The notes below the pieces were generated by a model. It was not told the DNA's origin. It made no database searches and saw only the letters and a program-made list of their open reading frames with translations. This document shows positions 7,226-12,921 of a stretch of 12,921 nucleotides of DNA, piece after piece; position 1 is the first letter of the stretch; each line of letters opens with the position of its first letter. Position numbers and translations under genes: made by a program. Source of the DNA: JAHBXC01 sp964350875 (lineage in GTDB: Bacteria; Planctomycetota; Phycisphaerae; Phycisphaerales; UBA1924); NCBI GenBank assembly GCA_964350875.1, contig CAYGLT010000070.1:1-12921 (forward strand), read 5' to 3'.

Positions 7226-7783
7226 ATGCTGAAGAACACACTTCTTGTTGTCTCGATGCTCGCCGCGCTCGGCGCTGTCGCCGCGTGCGAGCGCTCCGAA
7301 CCCGCCGCGAGCGCCCCGTCGTCCTCGGGCGGCGTCACGATCCCCGCCGGGCTGTTCGCCGCGGCCCCGGAAGGCGAAGCGGTCTCCGTCCTCGAAGCCA
7401 AGGCGTCGTCCTCGCAGGGCGACAAGGTGCTCGTTCGCGGGCGGATCGGCGGGAGCGCCGCGCCGTTCGTTGATGGCCGCGCGATGTTCACCATCGTTGA
7501 CGCGTCGATGCTCGCGTGCTCCGACACCCCGGGCGACGGGTGCAAGACCCCCTGGGACTATTGCTGCGAGCAGCCCGCCGACATCGCGAGGCACGCGGCG
7601 ACCGTCCAGGTGACCGGCGCCGACGACTCCGTTCTTCGCGCATCCTTAAGGGGCCAGGGCGGCCTGCGCGAACTCTCGACCGTGGTCGTCCGCGGCACGG
7701 TCGCCCAGATCGACGACGGCGTGCTCGTCATTGACGCCGACACTATCAGCGTCGATCCGGCGGGCGTCGCCTCGCACGACTGA
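7226..7783 (+). CDS. Cys-rich lipoprotein of the export cluster
   Basis: A 185-residue lipoprotein. The signal peptide (1-20) ends in the lipobox V-A-A-C with Cys21 lipidated. A Ser/Ala/Gly-rich tether (22-40) leads to a compact all-beta-looking domain (about 50-177): V-L-V-R-G-R-I-G-G (68-76), P-F-V-D-G-R-A-M-F-T-I-V-D (80-92) and then C-x7-C-x6-C-C (98, 106, 113, 114) around P-W-D-Y-C-C-E. A second strand set, V-V-R-G-T-V-A-Q-I-D-D-G-V-L-V-I (154-169), gives an OB-fold-like look. Four clustered cysteines suggest a metal site or disulfides; the outer face of the inner membrane or the periplasmic side of the outer membrane is likely. I do not recognise a named family. AAGGA at 7214-7218 lies seven bases before the ATG. 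Being last in the cluster, it is probably an accessory of the exporter. Confidence 0.75.
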   Translation: MLKNTLLVVSMLAALGAVAACERSEPAASAPSSSGGVTIPAGLFAAAPEGEAVSVLEAKASSSQGDKVLVRGRIGGSAAPFVDGRAMFTIVDASMLACSDTPGDGCKTPWDYCCEQPADIARHAATVQVTGADDSVLRASLRGQGGLRELSTVVVRGTVAQIDDGVLVIDADTISVDPAGVASHD

Positions 7784-7906
7784 TCGGCAGATTCGGCAAG
7801 ACATATCCGGACTCATTCGGTATCTTGGCGTCAGGCGGTCGCGGAGGTACTTCCGCCGCCTCTGAACGCACACCCCACCCTGACGCGGGTGCGAGGAGAA
7901 GGCCGG
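7784..7906. other. Leader region of the LOG-family gene
   Basis: A 123-base gap with no open frame of note. A hairpin with arms 7841-7845 and 7852-7856, extended by 7834-7837 pairing with 7857-7860 across a 3-base bulge, stands upstream of the ribosome site. A small stem (7876-7880 with 7887-7891) lies directly before it. TATCTT at 7821-7826 could be a -10 box, but I see no matching -35. The export cluster probably ends before this gap, though no U-tailed terminator is visible. Confidence 0.4.
7893..7898 (+). promoter_or_regulatory. Shine-Dalgarno that fixes the LOG-family start
   Basis: GAGGAG eight bases before the ATG at 7907. It rules out the in-frame GTG at 7889, which lies upstream of this site and has no such sequence of its own. 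Confidence 0.7.
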
Positions 7907-8632
7907 ATGCCGGAGGATCACCCCAGCGCTGACGGGTCACGCGCCGTGCAGATCACCGATGAAGACGCGGTCAAGGCGATCATTTCGTCGTCGGTGATGG
8001 GGCTGTGGGACATCGTGGACAATCTCACGCGGATCCGGCCGACACGCCGCGAGCGGTACCGGGTCGCCATCTTCGGATCGGCGCGTCCCAAGCAGGGCTC
8101 GTTCGGGTACGAGCAGGTGAAGCGTGCGGCGGCGGCGTTCACCGAGATGGGATGCGACATCGTGACCGGCGGCGGGCCGGGGCTGATGCAGGCCGCGAAC
8201 GAGGGCGCCGCGAGCACGGGGCTCGCCGATCGATCGACGGGCATCCGGGTCGACCTTCCCTTTGAGCAGGAGGTCAACCCGTTCGTGCAGCACGCGTACG
8301 AGCACAAGACCTTTTTCAGCCGGCTTCACCACTTCGTGCTGACCTCGGACGCGTTCGTCGTCGCGCCGGGCGGCATCGGCACGGTGCTCGAGACGATGAT
8401 GATCTGGCAACTCCTGCAGGTCCGGCACCTCGATCACATACCGCTCCTGCTCGTGGGCGAGATGTGGCCCGGGCTGGTGGACTGGATCCGCGACAGCATG
8501 CTGAGCACCGATCCCCCGCTCATCAGCCCGGGAGACGCCGATATCCCCACCTGCCTCTCGGACGCCGACGAAGCCATCGCGGTGGTGCGTGATCTCCACG
8601 AGCGGTGGCAGCGCGAGCAGAGTCAGCCGTAG
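7907..8632 (+). CDS. LOG-family protein (TIGR00730-like nucleotide phosphoribohydrolase fold)
   Basis: A 241-residue soluble protein of the LOG (formerly 'lysine decarboxylase-like') Rossmann family, whose members split nucleoside 5'-monophosphates such as AMP or cytokinin riboside phosphates into base and ribose 5-phosphate. Seen here: F-G-S-A-R-P (56-61), the loop G-G-G-P-G-L-M-Q-A-A-N-E-G-A (88-101) and P-G-G-I-G-T-V-L-E (154-162). The usual R-K pair between these blocks is changed: the segment reads H-K-T-F-F-S-R-L-H-H-F (133-143), keeping an Arg but with Leu where Lys is expected. A 45-50-residue N-terminal extension makes it longer than plain LOG proteins (~190). It looks like a distinct subfamily, so the substrate is uncertain. 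It lies between the export cluster and aspA with gaps on both sides and shows no clear link to either. Confidence 0.8.
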   Translation: MPEDHPSADGSRAVQITDEDAVKAIISSSVMGLWDIVDNLTRIRPTRRERYRVAIFGSARPKQGSFGYEQVKRAAAAFTEMGCDIVTGGGPGLMQAANEGAASTGLADRSTGIRVDLPFEQEVNPFVQHAYEHKTFFSRLHHFVLTSDAFVVAPGGIGTVLETMMIWQLLQVRHLDHIPLLLVGEMWPGLVDWIRDSMLSTDPPLISPGDADIPTCLSDADEAIAVVRDLHERWQREQSQP

Positions 8633-8665
8633 CCCTTCATTCTGTGATTCCATCGCCTTTCGTTC

Positions 8666-8669
8666 GGAG
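8666..8669 (+). promoter_or_regulatory. Shine-Dalgarno that fixes the aspA start
   Basis: GGAG nine bases before the ATG at 8679. The frame is open further upstream (to a GTG at 8589), but that would overlap the preceding gene and add 30 residues without family resemblance. Confidence 0.6.
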
Positions 8670-8678
8670 CATCCTCAC

Positions 8679-10175
8679 ATGGCGAAGAAGAAATCCCGGC
8701 CCTCTCGCACTCGCGTCGAGCACGACCTGCTCGGCAAGAAGAGTGTGCCCGCCGACGCGTACTACGGCGTGCAGACCGCGCGGGCGATGGAGAACTTCCA
8801 CATCTCGGGCGTGCCGATCGGACACTACCCGGACTTCGTGCGTGCGCTCGCGATGGTGAAGATGGCCGCGGCGAAAGCGAACCGCGACGCCGGGGTGATG
8901 CCGACAAAGGTCTGCCGCGCGATCGAGGCCGCGTGCCGGGACATCATCGACGGTGATCTGGTGGACCAGTTCGCGGTGGATGTCTTCCAGGGCGGCGCGG
9001 GCACCTCGACCAACATGTGCGCGAACGAGGTGATCGCGAACCGCGCGCTCGAACACATGGGCAAGTCGAAGGGCGAGTACGGGTTCTGCGACCCGCACGA
9101 TCATGTGAACCTGAGCCAGTCCACGAACGACGCGTACCCCACGGCGCTGCATGTCGCGATGCTGCTCACCAACGAGCGACTGATCGAGGAGTTGGACCTG
9201 CTCGTCGACGCGTTCCGGCGCAAGGGCGCGGAGTTCGCGCGCATCTTGAAGATGGGGCGCACGCAGTTGCAGGACGCGGTGCCCATGACGCTCGGCCAGG
9301 AATTCGACGCCTGGGCCGCGAGCATCGAGGACGAGGCGCGCGTGCTCGAGAAGGTCGAGCGGGCGCTGTGCGAAGTCAACATGGGCGCCACCGCGATCGG
9401 CACGGGGCTCAACGCGCCGCGCGGGTATGCGCGGCGATGCACGGCGCACCTCGCGCAGATCACCGGGAAGCGCATCACCCTCGCGAAGGACCTCATCGAA
9501 GCCACGCAGGACACGCAGGCGTTCGTGCTGTATTCGTCGGTGCTCAAGAGCCTCGCGATCAAACTCTCCAAGGTGTGCAACGACCTCCGTCTGCTGTCGT
9601 CGGGCCCGCGCGCCGGACTGAACGAGATCAACCTGCCCGCGATGCAGCCCGGCTCGTCGATCATGCCGGGCAAGGTGAACCCCGTCATCCCGGAGGTCGT
9701 GAATCAGGTCTGCTTCGCGGCGATCGGGAACGACCTCACCGTCTCCCTCGCGGCCGAGGCGGGGCAACTCCAGTTGAATGTCATGGAGCCGGTGATCGCG
9801 GCGCGGATCTTCGAATCGCAGACGATGTTCATGCGGGCGGCGTGGACGCTGCGCGTGCACTGCGTCGACGGCATCACCGCGAACGAGGACACCTGCCGCG
9901 ACTTCGTGGAGCGGAGCATCGGCATCGTCACGGCGCTGAACCCGATCATCGGCTACGACAAGGCGACCGAGATCGCCGCCGAGGCGATGAGGACGGGCAA
10001 GGGCGTCGTCGAACTCGTGCGCGAGAAGAAGATGCTCACCGAGGCCGAGATCAAGCGCGTGCTCGACCCAGTCGCGCTCACGAACATGCGCCGCCCGCGC
10101 ACGCCGGCGGCGTCGAAGAAGGCCCGCAAGAAGGCGGCGAAGAAGCCCGCGACCCGTCGGACCCGGAGGAAGTAA
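8679..10175 (+). CDS. aspA: Aspartate ammonia-lyase (aspartase)
   Basis: A 498-residue enzyme of the fumarase/aspartase superfamily that converts L-aspartate to fumarate and ammonium in the cytoplasm as a homotetramer. Signatures: R-V-E-H-D-L-L-G near the N-terminus (12-19), G-G-A-G-T-S-T-N-M (105-113), S-Q-S-T-N-D-A-Y-P (146-154), G-R-T-Q-L-Q-D-A-V-P-M-T-L-G-Q-E-F (193-209) and G-S-S-I-M-P-G-K-V-N-P (325-335) with Lys332. The Q in R-T-Q-L-Q-D (class II fumarases have H) and the R-V-E-H-D-L-L-G opening separate it from fumarase C. Both ends are unusual: the N-terminus starts M-A-K-K-K-S-R and the last ~27 residues (472-498) form a Lys/Arg/Ala-rich tail absent from the ~478-residue E. coli enzyme. 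It is followed three bases later by a Dcu transporter whose ribosome site lies inside its last codons. Confidence 0.93.
   Translation: MAKKKSRPSRTRVEHDLLGKKSVPADAYYGVQTARAMENFHISGVPIGHYPDFVRALAMVKMAAAKANRDAGVMPTKVCRAIEAACRDIIDGDLVDQFAVDVFQGGAGTSTNMCANEVIANRALEHMGKSKGEYGFCDPHDHVNLSQSTNDAYPTALHVAMLLTNERLIEELDLLVDAFRRKGAEFARILKMGRTQLQDAVPMTLGQEFDAWAASIEDEARVLEKVERALCEVNMGATAIGTGLNAPRGYARRCTAHLAQITGKRITLAKDLIEATQDTQAFVLYSSVLKSLAIKLSKVCNDLRLLSSGPRAGLNEINLPAMQPGSSIMPGKVNPVIPEVVNQVCFAAIGNDLTVSLAAEAGQLQLNVMEPVIAARIFESQTMFMRAAWTLRVHCVDGITANEDTCRDFVERSIGIVTALNPIIGYDKATEIAAEAMRTGKGVVELVREKKMLTEAEIKRVLDPVALTNMRRPRTPAASKKARKKAAKKPATRRTRRK
10165..10170 (+). promoter_or_regulatory. Shine-Dalgarno of the Dcu gene within the aspA 3' end
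   Basis: GGAGGA, eight bases before the ATG at 10179 and overlapping the final Arg-Lys codons of aspA. It implies coupled translation of lyase and carrier. Confidence 0.65.
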
Positions 10176-10178
10176 GCC

Positions 10179-11672
10179 ATGTTCTGGATCGAACTCCTTC
10201 TCGTCCTGACCGCGATCTTCCTCGGCTCTCGGATCGGCGGCGCCGGTCTGGGAACTGTCGCGATGGTCGGGCTTGCGGTGCTCGTGTTCGTGTTCGGGCT
10301 GCCCCCTTCATCGCCCCCCGTCACGGTGCTGGCGATCATCATCGCGGTGGTGACGGCGGCGGCGACGATGCAGGCGGCGGGGGGGCTCGACCTGCTGGTC
10401 AAGATCGCCGAGCGTGCGCTGCGCGCAAAGCCCCAATGGATCACCTTCATCGCGCCGATCGTGGCGTACATCTTCACCTTCTGCTCCGGGACGGGGCATG
10501 TCGCGTACGCGATCCTGCCCGTCATCGCCGAGGTGTCGCGCAAGGCGGGCATCCGGCCCGAGCGGCCGATGTCGATCAGCGTGATCGCGTCCCAGCAGGC
10601 GATCACGGCCAGCCCGATCGCCGCGGCCACAGTGGGCCTGCTCGCGATCCTCTCGACCGCCGGCCTCGAGATCAACGGAAAGCCGGTCGAACTCTGGCAC
10701 ATCCTCGTGATCTGCATCCCCTCGACGCTCATCGGCGTCATGCTCGGCGCGATCGCGGTGGTGCGCAAGGGCGTGTCGCTCGAGGACGACCCCGTCTACA
10801 AGGAACGACTCGCGAAGGGCCTCGTCGAGGAGGGTGAAGGGCAGACCAAGGAGATGGACCCGGCGACAAAGCGCCGCGCGGCGTGGTCGGTCGCGATCTT
10901 CCTCGCGGCCGCGGTCATGATCGTCATCTTCGGCATGTTCCCGTCGCTGCGCCCGACCTACACGGAGACGATCGCCGCGCCGACGGGCATCCCGATGGAG
11001 CGGATCGACAACGCCATTTTCTCGCTGAGAGACCCGGAGACCGCGTACCAGACCGTGCGCCGCGTCGAGGTCGCCGACGCGCTCGAGCGCGCCAAGACCG
11101 AGGTTGAGACCGCCGAGTTGACGCGCGAGGCGACGATCGGCATGCCGACGATCATCCAGATCCTGATGCTGGGCGCGGCGGGCGTCATGATGGTCTTCCT
11201 GAAGGCGAAGCCCGCGGAGGCGGTGCGTTCGCCGGTCGCGGTCGCGGGCGTGATCGCGGTGATCTCGATCATCGGCCTGGGATGGATGGGCAACTGTTTC
11301 TTCGAGGGCAACCAGGAGTTCGTGGTCGGATCGCTCGACACGATCATCGAATCGCAGCCGTGGGTGTTCGCGATCGGGCTCTTCGCGCTGTCGATCCTGC
11401 TGTTCAGTCAGGCGTCAACGGTGGCCGCGCTCATGCCGCTGGGCGTGGCGCTGGGCATGTCGGCGGAGTCGCTGATCGCGATGTTCCCGGCGGTGAACGG
11501 GTACTTCTTCCTGCCGACCTACGGGACGATCGTGGCGGCGATCGCGTTCGACCGGACGGGGACGACGCGCATCGGCAAGTATGTGTTCAACCACTCGTTC
11601 ATGCTCCCGGGCCTGGTCGCGACGGTCGGCGCCGTCGGATCGGGCATCCTCCTCTCGAAGGTGATCTTCTGA
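10179..11672 (+). CDS. Anaerobic C4-dicarboxylate transporter, DcuA/DcuB family
   Basis: A 497-residue inner-membrane carrier that would exchange or take up aspartate, fumarate, malate and succinate. Family blocks: a hydrophobic start (2-15) with F-L-G-S-R-I-G-G-A-G-L-G (14-25), F-C-S-G-T-G-H-V-A-Y-A-I-L-P-V-I (101-116), I-A-S-Q-Q-A-I-T-A-S-P-I-A-A-A (136-150), G-W-M-G-N-C-F-F-E (368-376) and F-D-R-T-G-T-T-R-I-G-K-Y-V-F-N-H-S-F-M-L-P-G-L (457-479). About ten to twelve membrane segments are visible. It exceeds the usual 433-446 residues mainly through a hydrophilic, partly helical insertion (about 259-320). Position 447-450 reads T-Y-G-T where I remember T-Y-P-S-D in E. coli. Placement directly after aspA fits the known aspA-dcuA pairing: the carrier brings in aspartate and exports the product. 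I cannot tell DcuA from DcuB, so no symbol is given. Confidence 0.9.
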   Translation: MFWIELLLVLTAIFLGSRIGGAGLGTVAMVGLAVLVFVFGLPPSSPPVTVLAIIIAVVTAAATMQAAGGLDLLVKIAERALRAKPQWITFIAPIVAYIFTFCSGTGHVAYAILPVIAEVSRKAGIRPERPMSISVIASQQAITASPIAAATVGLLAILSTAGLEINGKPVELWHILVICIPSTLIGVMLGAIAVVRKGVSLEDDPVYKERLAKGLVEEGEGQTKEMDPATKRRAAWSVAIFLAAAVMIVIFGMFPSLRPTYTETIAAPTGIPMERIDNAIFSLRDPETAYQTVRRVEVADALERAKTEVETAELTREATIGMPTIIQILMLGAAGVMMVFLKAKPAEAVRSPVAVAGVIAVISIIGLGWMGNCFFEGNQEFVVGSLDTIIESQPWVFAIGLFALSILLFSQASTVAALMPLGVALGMSAESLIAMFPAVNGYFFLPTYGTIVAAIAFDRTGTTRIGKYVFNHSFMLPGLVATVGAVGSGILLSKVIF

Positions 11673-12880
11673 TGCCATCGAGATGGCTGTTTGTGGGTGT
11701 GGTTGCGGCGGGTTCGTGCGCGCAGGCGCAGGACGACTACGCGATCGCGAGCAGCGAGGAGACCCGGGCGATCGTCGAGTCGATGATGGCCGACGCGGCC
11801 CTGCGCACCAGTCTGCAGAGCGCGGCCAAGAAGGACGGGCCGCCCCCGTTGAGGATTTGGGGCTTCACCCAGTTTCGCTACACCTTCAACCACCGCGAAG
11901 AGACCGAGCCCCCGGGCGAGGACAAGGACACCTACGGCTTCTCGCTGAACCGCGTGCGGCTGTTCTTCGACTCGAATCCGTTCGAGGGGATCTCGGCGCG
12001 CGTGCGGACGACTTTCAGCCGCTCCACGGGCGACGCGACGCTCGATCAAGCGTACGCGACGCTGACGCTCCCCGACTCGTACAAACTCCGTCTCGGCCAG
12101 TTCAGTCTGCCGCTTTTCCGCGACGAGAACATCAGCGCCGATCGCCAACTCGCGGTGAACGCGTCCACCGTGGACGAGTTGTACAACCAAGGGAACATCC
12201 AGGGCATCATGCTGATGCGCGAGTGGGAGGAGATCCGCTTCTGGGCGGCATACAGCGACGGCATACGCTCGGCGAACAAACCGTGGGGTTCCGAGTTCGA
12301 CGCGGACCTTGCGGTGAGCACTCGCTGGGAATGGATGGTCCAGGGCGATTCTTGGGCGCGCTTCGATGACTACACCTCGTTCCCCGGGAGCGACACCGCC
12401 AGCGTGTTCGGCGCGGCGGTTCACTACGAGACGGGCAGTCGCGACACCGAACTGCGCGAGGACTTGGATCTGTTCTATCTGACGCTCGACTTCGGCATCG
12501 AGGGCAACGGGTGGAACCTGTTCTTCGCGGGTGTCGGCGTGTACACCGACGACGCCGAGGGCGACGACTACATCGACTCGGGGTACATCGCGCAGGGCGG
12601 ATTCTTCATCTCGGAGCACACCGAACTGTTCGGGCGGTTCGACATCATCATGGTCGGCGATGACAGGCCGGACGATCTCGGGAATTTCCGCACGCTGACA
12701 GCAGGCGCGAACTATTACTTCTTCCCGGGGTCGCACGCGTTGAAGTTCACGGCCAACCTGATCTGGTTCCTCGATCCTCAGGCGACGAGTCTGGCGCCGA
12801 CGAGCACGAACACCGGGCTGCTCCCGAGCCCGGCGGACGGGCAATGGGCGATCCAGGCGCAGATGCAGGTGATCTTCTGA
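11672..12880 (+). CDS. Outer-membrane porin (OprO/OprP-like)
   Basis: A 402-residue beta-barrel protein. A signal peptide (1-19) ends at A-Q-A before Q20. A short helical segment follows (28-52, E-T-R-A-I-V-E-S-M-M-A-D-A-A-L-R-T-S-L), which I associate with trimeric planctomycete porins. The barrel begins at about residue 60 with R-I-W-G-F-T-Q-F-R-Y-T-F and continues with alternating aromatic/polar strands such as Y-G-F-S-L-N-R-V-R-L-F-F (88-99) and L-R-L-G-Q-F-S-L-P (139-147). It ends in Q-V-I-F with the C-terminal Phe of outer-membrane proteins. The pattern fits the phosphate-selective porin O/P family, but that name says little about substrate; its place behind aspA and dcu suggests aspartate or C4-dicarboxylate entry. 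The ATG overlaps the Dcu stop (TGATG). The frame stays open upstream, but the signal peptide fixes the start. Confidence 0.85.
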   Translation: MPSRWLFVGVVAAGSCAQAQDDYAIASSEETRAIVESMMADAALRTSLQSAAKKDGPPPLRIWGFTQFRYTFNHREETEPPGEDKDTYGFSLNRVRLFFDSNPFEGISARVRTTFSRSTGDATLDQAYATLTLPDSYKLRLGQFSLPLFRDENISADRQLAVNASTVDELYNQGNIQGIMLMREWEEIRFWAAYSDGIRSANKPWGSEFDADLAVSTRWEWMVQGDSWARFDDYTSFPGSDTASVFGAAVHYETGSRDTELREDLDLFYLTLDFGIEGNGWNLFFAGVGVYTDDAEGDDYIDSGYIAQGGFFISEHTELFGRFDIIMVGDDRPDDLGNFRTLTAGANYYFFPGSHALKFTANLIWFLDPQATSLAPTSTNTGLLPSPADGQWAIQAQMQVIF

Positions 12881-12884
12881 GAAG

Positions 12885-12899
12885 AGCGGCGCCGCCGCT
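12885..12899. terminator. Hairpin after the porin gene, possibly bidirectional
   Basis: A 6-bp perfect stem (12885-12890 with 12894-12899) with a 3-base loop starts four bases past the porin stop codon. On the plus strand TTACTTT follows (T from 12899 on), a weak U-rich tail. The stem is symmetrical and could also end a convergent minus-strand transcript. Confidence 0.45.
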
Positions 12900-12921
12900 T
12901 ACTTTGCGGGCTTGGCCAGGG
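12899..12921 (-). CDS. Possible 3' end of a convergent gene
   Basis: Read on the minus strand, the last bases give an open frame ending L-A-K-P-A-K and a TAA stop at 12899-12901. A basic Ala/Lys/Pro end is common in bacterial proteins, and the convergent layout with a shared hairpin would be sensible, but only six codons are visible, so this is a guess. No function can be given. Confidence 0.25.

Noticed and set aside
8679..10175. Class II fumarase (fumC) as an alternative for the lyase
   Set aside because: The R-T-Q-L-Q-D motif and the R-V-E-H-D-L-L-G start are of aspartase type; fumarase C has His in place of the first Gln.
9017..10837. 606-codon plus-strand frame across aspA and the dcu gene
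   Set aside because: Out of frame with two strongly conserved genes and Arg/Gly/Ala-rich throughout; a shadow frame.
11282..11671. 130-codon upstream extension of the porin frame
   Set aside because: It overlaps the Dcu gene and has shadow-type composition, and the signal peptide begins only at 11672.
1..12921. CRISPR arrays, tRNA/rRNA genes, insertion sequences and prophage genes
   Set aside because: I saw no regular repeat array, no cloverleaf with a T-loop, no transposase or integrase motifs and no terminal inverted repeats. Composition also looks even across the window.

Overview
The window is G+C-rich (roughly two thirds by eye) and comes from a Gram-negative-type bacterium: it encodes a TolC/CusC-class outer-membrane factor, two lipoproteins with lipoboxes, and an outer-membrane porin. 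The Ala/Arg-rich proteins, the dispersed operons and the porin's pre-barrel segment (a D-A-x-x-R-T-S-L-type motif I remember from planctomycete porins) suggest a planctomycete, perhaps of the Phycisphaerae. This placement is inference and not proven by any marker gene here.

Layout. (1) Positions 1-587: a minus-strand gene for a small DUF2726-type protein, with hairpins beyond its 3' end. (2) Positions 588-879: a divergent intergenic region with an inverted repeat, a 10-nt direct repeat and a tentative promoter. (3) Positions 880-7783: a compact plus-strand cluster. It encodes a small secreted Cys-rich protein, a CusC/TolC-like outer-membrane lipoprotein, an HlyD/CusB-like adaptor, a stand-alone MacB/LolD-type ABC ATPase, two different FtsX-type permeases and a second Cys-rich lipoprotein. 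Most junctions are 4-nt stop/start overlaps or very short gaps. (4) Positions 7907-8632: a LOG-family (TIGR00730-type) nucleotide-hydrolase-like protein with an N-terminal extension and an altered active-site motif. (5) Positions 8679-12880: aspartate ammonia-lyase (aspA), a Dcu-type C4-dicarboxylate transporter and a porin, almost without gaps. (6) The last ~20 bases may be the 3' end of a convergent minus-strand gene, with a shared hairpin terminator between.

How they work together. Region 3 looks like one tripartite export machine (ATPase plus heterodimeric permease, periplasmic adaptor, outer-membrane channel) with two Cys-rich exported proteins at its ends, which points to metal or redox handling. 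Its substrate cannot be read from the sequence. Region 5 looks like an aspartate/fumarate module: the porin admits the substrate, the Dcu carrier exchanges C4-dicarboxylates across the inner membrane, and AspA deaminates aspartate to fumarate and ammonium. The most unusual points are the two-permease export operon with its Cys-rich partners, the ~60-residue insertion in the Dcu carrier, the basic Lys/Arg tail on AspA, and the LOG-like protein lacking the usual R-K pair.
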